A stretch of DNA of 64,000 nucleotides, from the NCBI GenBank assembly GCA_024349245.1, contig JALDNG010000553.1:1-64000 (forward strand). Direction: 5' to 3'. The translations under genes were made by a program, and so were the position numbers. Origin of the DNA: Neodontobutis hainanensis. Taxonomy: Eukaryota; Chordata; Actinopteri; Gobiiformes; Odontobutidae. A model generated the notes under the pieces. The model was not told the origin of the DNA. It did no database searches and worked only from the letters and a program-made list of their open reading frames with translations. Below are positions 37,366 to 47,035 of the stretch, one piece after another (the first letter of the stretch is position 1; the number at the start of each line of letters is the position of its first letter).

Positions 37366-38040
37366 TATTCTGACCTGGTCCTATCAATCAGCAATAAACA
37401 CTAACACAATCATAGACCACTGCATTTCTCTCTTTTCAATAAATAATTCCAAATGCTTGCAAAGGTGCAATGTTGCAATCAAATGCTTAGTTCTCTCAGC
37501 AGTCAACCCATACTGATACTTTCGCCTTAAATATGTTTCAACTAACTCTAAAACCAAACCTTCCACAGGTCAGTTCCATAACCTTAGCTTTCAAAACCCT
37601 GTTAATAACCTCAGCAATACTAACATCCATATTTACAACCCCAAACCTCTAAACTCAAAACCAAACACCTATAATAAAACCATCCATAAAACACTGTTTC
37701 ACTTCTCCCCTCTCGTTCTCCTGCCTTGGTCCAGAACCTTTTAATGTTGGTTGTTCCAGCTCAGCACCTAGACAAGGAACAAGCTGAGTCCAACACACAG
37801 CCCCACCTTTAAAAACACACTCACCTCCAACACTTAACATCAAACACACAATTATACACATCAGCCAGCTTCTAACTGGCTCCTCCAGCCTCCAGCCATC
37901 TACAAGCGCTCCTCCAGCCACAGGTGAAACTCACTCTAAATTATTTAAAAACTCTGCAGTCCAGTGCAAATTTGCAGTTTAAAGTGCTGTGTCAGCAGTG
38001 CAAAGTGCATTTCAAAGTGACCAGTGCCTATTCCCTTACA
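37366..38040 (-). repeat. 3' LTR of the gypsy element
   Basis: About 675 bp, aligning along its whole length with 41739..42646 but lacking many short segments. The start (TATTCTGACCTGG) corresponds to TGTTACGCCGACCTGG of the other LTR. Confidence 0.8.
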
Positions 38041-38189
38041 GTGTCTGTCTGCATCCCCAGCTTTCTCTTTCAGCCTCTCTCATTCCTCAGCCATCTAGAC
38101 AATCTCCTTAGACTTCCCCCTGTCGGCTGTAAAGTCATATCTCAGCTAAGTACCATCAGCAATGCTGTTCATCCCTCATTGTTCTAACC

Positions 38190-39250
38190 ACTAGGGCATG
38201 ATGATCTCTCAGTAGAAATGCTCCAGCATAGTACCTCAGAGAATCAGCCCACTTGACTGCCACCTCCTTCTCCACTGTAAACCTGGTCTCACGGTCCAGC
38301 AGCCTCCGACTCAGGAACACTTCCTGATCCCCATCCTTCTCCTGTAGAAGTACTGCTCCTAGTCCTACCTCAAAGCATCAGTCTTGTAATGAATTTATTA
38401 AAATCAGCTGTAAACTGGTTTGTCAGATTCTCCAGGTCCTCAAAGCCTTCTCCTCTTCAGTCCAACACTTTTTTGGGTGCTCTTTTTTTGTGAACATTCA
38501 GCACCTCTTCATCACCAAACTGGGCCAAACTTCCTGTACCAACCATGCCAATGAACCCCAGCCTTCCTCTTGGTAGTAACAAAACATAGCCTCCATCTTT
38601 TCCACTTCATCCTCCCAGCCAATTCCCATCTCCACTTCCTTTGCTCACACTTTCTGGGGTTGATCTCAGACCAGCTGTCTTTATTCTTCCCAAGACTTCC
38701 TAGGTGATGAATGTTGTTCCCAGGATCGACTAAGACCACCACATCATCCAATAGGCTGCCAAATCTGAGACATCCCTCAGTATATGGTCCATCAGCCTTT
38801 AAATGGCTGGTGCCCCCTCAGGTAAATCATTACTAAACTGGTACATACCAGAGTCTTGACAGCTGTCAGCTCCCTCGCCTCTGGACCAGCCAACTGCCAG
38901 TAGCCTTTACTGAGGTCCAGGTGGTAATAGGCTGCTCCTCCTCTCTCCAACAAGTCATCTATTCAGGCATTGGATAGGGTCAAAGTTGAGATGGCATTCA
39001 GATATCTAAAATCAATACAGCGCAAAGAACCATCCTTCGGTAGAAGACCACTGGGCTACACCATTCACTGCTGGAAACCTCAATAATGCCAGTTCTAGCA
39101 TTTGAATCTCTTTTTCAGAACTGGTACCAGCGCTCCATGCTCCTTTGCCACAGGAGCATCTTCCTTCAGGTGGATCTGTGCTGCACCAGCTGTGAAGTCT
39201 GGGGTCTCCTGCAGATCAAGATCAAGGAGAGTCTAACCAGCTTCCTGTTA
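38190..39250 (-). pseudogene. Gypsy reverse transcriptase and RNase H remnant
   Basis: Pieces in several frames read in order: GSLRCIDFRYLNAIST, then IDDLLER, LDLSKGYWQ and ELTAVKT. The catalytic YLDD region near 38743..38754 reads LLDDVVVLVD with a frameshift just before it. An RNase H part near 38190..38380 reads VLLQEKDGDQEVFLSRRLLD, then RETRFTVEKE. Many one- to few-base losses interrupt every segment. Confidence 0.75.
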
Positions 39251-39254
39251 AAAG

Positions 39255-39990
39255 ATCAGATATCAATACTCTGACTGGTTGGGACTGGTTAAAAATTTCT
39301 CCACCACTTCTTCATCCTCAACAGCTCTAACCAATAGTTGCTGTGACGTCTCCTGGCGGACATGAAACTCTTTAGCAGATTTATATGAAATACCTGGTAC
39401 TTTTCTTTCTTTCAGGCATGTGCAGTTCATAGACTTTGCTTGTTTGTTTGACACCTCGTATGGCCCGTGCCATTTTCTAGCAATTTATTGTCACTGCTCA
39501 TTAACAGCAAAAGTACCTTCTGGCCTGGGACAAAACTCTGTCCTTTGCCTTCTGGTCATACCAGCTTCTCTGGTACAGCTGAGCTGCCTTCATGTTCTCC
39601 TGTGCCAAAGCCGTCATGGTTTCCAGTCTCTCCTCATTCTTATTACATATGCTGGGATGTTATCACCTTCCGTTTCTGTACTCTCCCAGTAGTCCTTCAG
39701 CAGGTCAGCCTCTCACCTGGCGTCCATACAGCAATTCAAATGGTGAAAAGCCTGTTGATGCCTCAGGAACCTCTCTATATCACAAAGATATGGAATCCAC
39801 TGGTCCCAATCAGTACCTGTGGTAGCAGAACTTTCGCAGCATGCTCTTCAGTCCTATTATATCTCTCCACCAGCCCGTCCGTTTGAGGTGATATGGCGTT
39901 GTCTAATTCCTTTTACCCCACAGCTGGTAGACCTGGTTTCCTCAGACAGCTGACCTTCCCCTTTTAACAGTCTTGCTCCATCACCTTCTC
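39255..39990 (-). pseudogene. Gypsy integrase C-terminal remnant
   Basis: In - strand order: TTPYH, LKSMLRKF, DWDQWIPYL, SPFELLYGRQVRG, ENMKAAQLYQRSWYDQKA, YELHMPERKK and KEFHVRQE. This is the end of the integrase core and its C-terminal domain. The zinc-binding part and the front of the core appear deleted. It lies upstream of RT in the sense direction. Confidence 0.7.
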
Positions 39991-40379
39991 GAACCAAGGT
40001 TTTAAGGTGGGGTCTTCCTTTTAACGCTCCTATGTCTGGGGGATGTCAAACTCCACTAGACTGAGTCCAGCTCTTCTTCCCCTTTCTGAGAGCCTGCAAA
40101 TTTCTCCCTCCTTCTTTGGGATTTTGACTTTTTATTTCTTCCTTGCTGAACTTCCAACTCTTCATCACAGACGGCAGCTCCTCCAACATGCTCCTTGCTC
40201 TTTGGGCTCTAGTTAACATTACAAGGTTTAATAACTTCCTCTGACCATTCCCAGGTTCCACAAGACCGTCCGCTCCTTGTTCTTCTCTCCCATTTCTCTC
40301 CTCTGTGCTATCAAATCCAGTAGGCACATCATTTCCCAGAATGACTGCCATAGTTTTCCTTCGCCACGGTCAACAAACG

Positions 40380-40640
40380 TCTGACCTCCCACTGTCAGGT
40401 GTACTTCAGCTGTTGGATAACTATGTTCATCTCCATGTATGCATTTTAATGGCGTTTGTCTCTAGACCACCTCTCTCTGGCACCAAACTGGATTGCTACA
40501 GACTGAAAACACCCAGAGTCCAACAATGCTTCAGTTCGTTGACCATTCACTAGTACTGGTGTTATGAGTCCTCTTCTCGCCACAGTCTGTCCTGAACCCG
40601 GCCTAGGCACTGAACACAGTAGTGGTTTGACTTTAATGCT
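40380..40640 (-). pseudogene. Gypsy aspartic protease remnant
   Basis: Contains ITPVLVNGQRTEALLDSGCF, with LLDSG as the aspartic protease active-site motif (D-S-G). It lies just after the CCHC knuckle in the sense direction. The linker toward the integrase continues in another frame (40046..40351). Confidence 0.65.
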
Positions 40641-41738
40641 GGACAAAAGTACTGTGTATGTCCCAAATTGTTACAGTTGTAGCATCTCATCTTGCATTTG
40701 TGGTCTAGAGGAGGGTCTTTTAGCTGGGCGTGACTGGTGGGCTGTTGCTGGTCTACTGCTGTTCAAATTAGTCTGGATTGGACCATAATCTTGTTAAGCC
40801 ACAAAGGACTTACTCGTCCTGTAGTGAGGTTCCTGGTTGAAGCTGGAGGCTCTGGTCCCCTTCGAGCTGATGTAAAGACCTCTGCCAGGCGGGCTGCATC
40901 CTTCGCTGTGGTGGCGTCGTGCTCCTTGATCCAGACCTCCAGTTCCGGGCTGACCATTCGAGAAACTGCTCCAAGATGAGTTTCTCACAGATGTCTTTAT
41001 TGTTGATTTTTCAGGCTGCACCCACCGTACAAACAAGTCTTTAAGGCGAACATAGAGTTCCGTGGTGTCTCGTCCGGCTGAATTCTGAGGGCCCTGGCGG
41101 CGGCTAAGTTTCCGTTATTTCATACTTGGCTAAGATGGCTTCCTTCACCTTCTCAAAGTCTTCTGAATCTCTGATATCCATCAACCCGAATGCACTGCGT
41201 GCTTTTCCGGTCAGCAGAGGTACTAAGCAGACTGCCCATTCCTCATATGGACCGACAGACTTGAGCCATTCTCTCAAAGGTAGTCAGGAAGTGTTCTATG
41301 TCATCGTCCGAGGCTAGTGGAAAAAGCTTGGGTTCCGTCTGCACCTGTATCTGTGCACTGGGCCCGTCTCTTCAGATTCCTCCCGTCGCCATCATTGTCA
41401 CCTGGTGGTTGTGCTGGTCTTTGTTCTTGTTGCTCGGAATGTATCGTCATTACCTGCTGCTGGATGTGCTGGAACTGTTGCTGCATAGATTTCCAGCGCT
41501 GCTCCTGTAGAGACCTGTCTTTCTCTAATTTTTGTCTCTAGTGGCCTGGGTCTCAATAAGTGACTTCACCAAGCCTGCCAGTTCCTCCATTTTATCTCTT
41601 GGCCCATCACTTGCCTTGGCTCCCTGGTGGTCAGTTAGCGCAACTCCATCATCTGGTTCATCAGGTGACTTTCTTCCCGTCCTGGTCATCATGTTTCTCG
41701 TGTACTCACTGTGGCGTGGCAGCACTTCTGGCACCAAA
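40641..41738 (-). pseudogene. Gypsy gag remnant with CCHC zinc knuckle
   Basis: The zinc knuckle at 40643..40684 reads CYNCNNLGHTQYFC, a perfect C-X2-C-X4-H-X4-C. The N-terminal part at 41525..41737 starts next to the primer region; a middle part (41301..41486) is Gln-rich. The frame is broken several times between about 40700 and 41500. Gag packages the element RNA into particles. Confidence 0.7.
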
Positions 41739-42646
41739 TGTTACGCCGACCTGGTTAGCGGCTGGATGTCAGAGAGGTCCGAGCAATGAGACACTGGAAG
41801 CACAGAGTACCCATAGACCACTGTTTTTTCTTTTTATTTCTCTCTCTTTTTTTTAATAAATAATTCCAAAGGTGCTAGGTGCAAAGGTGCAATGGTGCAA
41901 TGGTGCAATGGCGGAAGGATGAGCTTAGTTCTCTCCAGCAGTCAACCCATACTGATACTTTGAGGCGCCTTAAATATGTTTCAACTAACTGGCTAAAACC
42001 AAACCCAACCCCACAGGTCAGTTCCTTAACCTTAGCTTTCTTAAAACCCTGTTAATAACCTCCCAAAGCAATACTAAACAATAATCCATATTTACAACCC
42101 CAAACCAATTCACAAACTCTAAAACCAAACACCTATAATTATTTAAAACCCATAAACCATAAAACACTGTTTCACTTCTCCCCTCTCCGTTCTCCTGCCT
42201 TGGTCTGGCCTGGAACCTTTTTAATGTTGGTTGTTCCCCCGGGGACTCTTTTGGCCAGACACCTGGAGACAAGGAACAGAGCGGTGAGTAAAACCAACAC
42301 ACGGCACCAAACCACCTTTAAAAACACACTACACCCCACTACACCCAACACTTAACACCAAACACACAATTATACACATCTATTGCACATTTTGCTTCTA
42401 ACTGTTTGTTCTCCTCCCAGACCGGCCGCCATCATACAACGCGCTCCTGTCCGAGCCACAGGTGAAACTATAAACAATCAATAAATTATTTAAAAACAAT
42501 CGTGTGCAATGTCCTTTTTTTATGTGCAAATTTGCATTTGTTTAAAGTGCTGTGTGCTAGACGAGTGCAAAGTGCATTTCCAAAGTGACCAGTGCGCTAT
42601 TCCCCATTACATACATACCATTACAACGAATAGTCTGTTTGTTACA
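41739..42646 (-). repeat. 5' LTR of the gypsy element
   Basis: About 908 bp, from TGTTACGCC at 41739 to GTTTGTTACA at 42646. In the sense direction the primer region after it begins TTTGGTGCCAGAAG. It is much better preserved than the other LTR. Confidence 0.8.
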
Positions 42647-43959
42647 AGTTCAAAACATCCATTAAATAAATTTTAACTGTATTTTTCTTCTTTTAATAGA
42701 AATAATTGTTAAATCCAGCTGCATCACCTCTAACAGTCTGCCTCAGCTCCAGCCTCTAACATCAGCCTCCATCCTCCAGCCTCTAGCCTCTAGCTTCCAG
42801 TCTTCAGCCTCTAACATCAGGCTCCAGCCTCTTACATCAGGCTCTAGCACAAAATACCACCTTCCTCCTGCCTCACATTGTCCAATCCATCAACAGCTTC
42901 CACCTCCAGCCTCCAGCATCCAGCCTCTAACATCACCTCTAGCCTCTAACATCAGGCTCCAGCCTCCACCTCTATCCTCTAACCTCTAACAACAGGTTTC
43001 AGCATCCAGCCTCCATCCTCTTGCCTGCAGTCTTCAGCCTCCAGCCTCCAACATCACCTCCAGCCTCCAACATCAGGCCTCAAACCTCCAGCCTCTAACA
43101 TCAGGCTCCAGCCTCCAGCCTCTAACATCAGGCTCCAGCACAAAATACCACCTTCGTCCTGCCTCACAGTGTCCAATCCATCAACAGCTTCCACCTCCAG
43201 CCCTAAAAACTCTCCACTAGACTCTCTTCTTTATAAATATTGTATGTAGTTCAAAGCATCCATTAAATGAATTTTAACTGTATTTTTCTTCTTTTAATAG
43301 AAATAATTGTTAAGTCCAGCTGCATCACCTCTAACAGTCTGCCTCAGCTTCAGCCTCTAACATCATGCTCCTGCCTCCAGCCTCTAACATCAGGCTCCAG
43401 CCTCCAGCCTCTAACATCACCTCCAATCTCTAAAATCAGCCTTCCTCCTCCATGCTCCATCCTCCAGCCTTCAGCCTCTAACATCAGACTCCTTCGTCCA
43501 GGCTCCATCCTTCATCCTCTATCCTCTAACAACAGGTTTCAGCATCCAGCCTCCTCCCTCTTGCCTTCAGTCTTCAGCCTCCAGTCTCTAACATCCAGCC
43601 TCCAGTCTTCAGCCTCCAGCCTCTAACATCACCTCCAGCCTCTAACATCACCTCCAGCCTCTAACATCAGGCTCCATCCTCCATCCTCCAGCCTCTAGCC
43701 TCTTGCTTCCAGTCTTCAGCCTCTAACATCAGGCTCCAGCCTCTAACATCAGGCTCCAGCCTCTAACATCAGGCTCCATCCTCCAGCCTCTAGCCTCTAG
43801 CTTCCAGTCTTCAGCCTCTAACATCAGGCTCCATTCTCTAACATCAGGCTCCAGCACCAAATACCACCTTCTTCTTGCCTCACAGTGTCCAATCCATCAA
43901 CAGCTTCCACCTCCAGCCTCCACTAGAGACTCTCCAGCCTCTTACATCAGGCTCCAGCT
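42647..43959. repeat. Gene-derived satellite, block 4
   Basis: Resumes exactly inside the module cut by the gypsy insertion (GTTCAAAACATCC at 42648), with a further module head near 43232, and ends where the LINE begins. Confidence 0.92.
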
Positions 43960-46643
43960 ATAGAGGCCATGCGGGTAGGGACAGTATTTGCAGCCTTAGG
44001 AACTGCAAAATCCAGTGGGGTAGCAATAATAGTAAAGCCAGGTCCTCTAGGGACCCCAGTATTGTCACACTCAGGTCTAGAGCGGCGTGTGTTAATCATA
44101 GACTTCACAAGTAAAACAAACTTAAGGCTAATCAACATATATGCACCAAACAACGAAATAGAAAGAAGGATTTTCTTTACACACATAGCAGGCTTCATAA
44201 ATGAGAAAACAATCATAATAGGAGACTTCAACACCACACTCAGTAAACTAGACATAAGCAAAAACAACACATACAAATATGATACAAGCCGAACAGAACT
44301 ACAAAATATAATGAGCAGCACAGGCTTAATAGACGCCTGGAGAAGCCAAAACCTCAACAAAAGGAATTTTTCACGAAGACAGGTAACATTAGGAAGACTC
44401 AAACAATCCAGAATTGACCTCTGCCTGATTTCCACAGACCTGGTACGTACACTGGGAGAGGCACAATACACATGGTCAAGCCTAAGCGATTACGCCAGAC
44501 TATCAGTAAACCTAACAATTGCAGGAGCCCAGAGAAACGGAGGAATGTGGGTACTAAACAACTCCTTATTAAAAGACAACTCATTCACAAAACACATAGA
44601 AAAACTATTCAAAAACTTGGAGACTGAGAGAGAAGGACTAGAAAGCACAATAGAGTGGTGGGAACAAACCAAAACACGAATAAAAAGGACTGCCATAAAT
44701 TTTAGCAAACAAAAGAGGTGGAGAGAGAATGAAGAGGAAAAAAGAATGAGAGAAAAACTGCTGTGCTTAAGCGATAAAATGGCGGTAAATGGAGAATATC
44801 AAGAACTGAAAGCAAAACTTGAGCAAAAAGAAATAACCAAGTGCAAGGGAGCAATGATAAGAGCAAAAGCTCAATATACTGTAGAAGGTGAAAGGTCAAC
44901 AGCCTTTTTCTTTGGGTTAGAAAAGCAAAGGCAAACACAACAATACATCAAGAAACTAATAAGCAGCAGCACGGGGGAGGAAAAAAACAGAAATCAAAGA
45001 CATACTTGAAGAAACAGAAAACTTTTATTCCCAACTATTCAAATCACAGGGCATATCACAGAATCATTTAGACACAGCAGTGAATGCATTAGACAGGAAA
45101 CTGGAAGAGGCAGACGCAGAGGCATGCGACGCTCCCATTACTATAGACGAACTAAAAACAGCCATAAAAGAATTAAATAACAACAAAAGCCCCGGTGCAG
45201 ACGGACTAACATCTGAATTCTACAAAAAATTTGCACACCAGCTGGCACCTATCTTACACACAGTATACACAGACATGGAGGAAGAACACAGAACATCAAA
45301 AACATTTGCAACAAGCATGGTGACTCTCCTTTTCAAAAAAGGGGAGGAAACAAAACTAGAAATCTACAGGCCTATAAGCTTACTAAATGTGGATTACAAA
45401 ATACTAGCAAAAATACTAGCAAACAGATTGAAAAGAGTCATAGGTACGTTAATCTCAAAAACACAAGCATACAGCATACCGGGGAGGGACATCTCAGACA
45501 CCGCACTATCAATAAAATACATACTCAAACACATGCACAACACAGAGGGGATACATGTAAGCATAGATTTCAACAAAGCATTCGACCGGGTGGAACATCA
45601 ATTTCTATGGGAGGTCTTAAAAAAGTGCAATTTCAAGACAAAATTCATCAACTGGATAGAAATGCTATACAACAATGCAAAAGCAGAGTTAAATGCAATG
45701 GGTTTTTGACAGGAGCTTTTAAATTAGGAAGATCGGTGAGACAGGGATGCCCCCTGTCATCACTGTTATACAGTTTAGCAGTCGAACCACTGGCGGAAAT
45801 GATAAAGAAAAACAAAGACATAAAAGGGATCGAAGTGCCCAGTAGGAAGAATATAAAATCTTACAATACGCAGACGACATCAACTTACTAGTAAGAGACA
45901 TGGAAAGTTTAAATGCAGCCATACATGAGTTAAACATATACTGTCAGGCCTCAGGAGCCAAAGTAAATCATGAAAAAAGGCAAATCGCTTTCTGTGGTAA
46001 AACAACAGAAAAATCAAACCAATGGAATTTCAAAATAGCAAAAGGTCCATACAAAGTGCTGGGAATTGTAATGGGAAAAGAAGAAGAGCAATGCAGAGAC
46101 AAAAGATGGGAAGAGCTAATACGAAAAAACTAGAAAATACGCTAAATTCATGGAAATCGAGAAAATTAACATTAAAGGGCAAAGTGCTAGTGTTCAATAC
46201 ATTATGTACATCAAAAATAATACATGTCTTAACAGTATGCGAAATTCCGGAGGAGGTAAAAACAAAATTCAATCAAATCATAAACAACTTCCTGTGGAAA
46301 AGGGATAGAGGGCAAATTGCAATAAAAACAATTATAGGGAAAGAAAAAGAAGGGGGGCTAAATCTAAGCCACATAGAAACAAAAAAACAAGCATTAAGAA
46401 TAAAGCTAGTGAGCAAAATGCTCAGCACCACATGTGAAGCGCCATGGAAATGCTTCATAGAAAGCACCATCAAAAACATCTCAGAGTATGGATTATACAA
46501 CCTATGCCAGTTACTACCTAAAAACGTGGGGAGGGAACTAGGCGGGTTTGAGAAGGAAGTATGGGAGGCATGGCAGGGAATCAGGCAGAAAGCAGTAGTA
46601 ACAATATCAGCCTCAACATAGATAGGTTCACTGCAATTAAGAT
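43960..46643 (+). mobile_element. Tx1/L1-type LINE, truncated at both ends
   Basis: A non-LTR retrotransposon fragment on the + strand. The left junction with the satellite is at about 43960; the right junction is with the ERV LTR at 46644. It lacks the start of the endonuclease and the end of ORF2 with its 3' tail, so no poly-A or target duplication can be defined. Confidence 0.8.
43969..46621 (+). pseudogene. LINE ORF2: endonuclease and reverse transcriptase
   Basis: Endonuclease (43969..45009): INIYAPN, IIIGDFNTTLS and SRIDLCLIS are present, but the N-terminal catalytic part is missing and the usual SDH triad reads SDY. RT (45080..45709): NNKSPGADGLTSEFYK, YRPISLLNVDYKILAKILAN, DFNKAFDRVEHQFLW. 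After a frameshift near 45700 come RQGCPLSSLLY and, after another near 45850, the catalytic YADD (45867..45878). The thumb and downstream region continue to 46621 with a further shift near 46100. The enzyme nicks target DNA and primes cDNA synthesis there. The order and motifs fit the Tx1 branch of L1-like elements common in fish. The copy is inactive. Confidence 0.85.
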
Positions 46644-47015
46644 TGTTATAATAATTTTAATTCTTATGTTTAGAGTTACTGGGGGCTTATAGTTCTCTTC
46701 AGGTCATGTCAAATTCATGTCATGTCCTTCGCTCTAATCCAAGCAGGAAGTAGACATAACAAGACTGAGACATGGCTTGTCACGGGACTCTTTCTCCTGG
46801 ACCATTGTGAACGCCTCTCACCAAGGACGTCACTGTGTTGTATATAATGCCATGTTATGTTTACATCTGGGAGCAAAACTGTCACTGTACCCTTGTTACT
46901 GTGTGTCTCTTTGCTCATCCTTGCAAGGATTAAAACCTGACCATTGCTTGTTAAATTATAATCGGTCTCCGTGTCTCTCTGGTTAAATATATGGATATAA
47001 AATATTCCTATAACA
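46644..47015 (+). repeat. ERV family A LTR, copy 2
   Basis: 372 bp, TGTTATAATAATTTTA at the start and CCTATAACA at the end. Near-identical reverse complement of 5187..5560. It abuts the LINE. Confidence 0.9.
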
Positions 47016-47017
47016 TT

Positions 47018-47035
47018 TGGGGGCTCGTCCGGGAT
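47018..47035 (+). promoter_or_regulatory. Retroviral primer-binding site, tRNA-Pro type
   Basis: TGGGGGCTCGTCCGGGAT, two bases (TT) after the LTR. Same site and spacing as in copy 1. Confidence 0.92.

Larger units (their letters stand above)
37366..42646 (-). mobile_element. Ty3/gypsy retrotransposon, Gmr1-like order, degenerate
   Basis: An LTR element on the - strand inserted into a satellite module. The 5-bp duplication AGTTC flanks it (37361..37365 and 42647..42651), and the module continues on the far side. Sense order from the right: LTR, gag with CCHC, protease, integrase end, RT, RNase H, LTR. Integrase before RT is unusual for gypsy and known from the Gmr1 group of fish elements. All genes are broken by many short indels. 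Confidence 0.75.

Noticed and set aside
18651..43959. Possible CRISPR array because of regular short repeats
   Set aside because: Repeats are variable, without unique spacers of constant size, and the genome is clearly animal.
44399..46500. Several - strand frames in the LINE
   Set aside because: Shadows of ORF2, whose RT motifs are unambiguous on the + strand.
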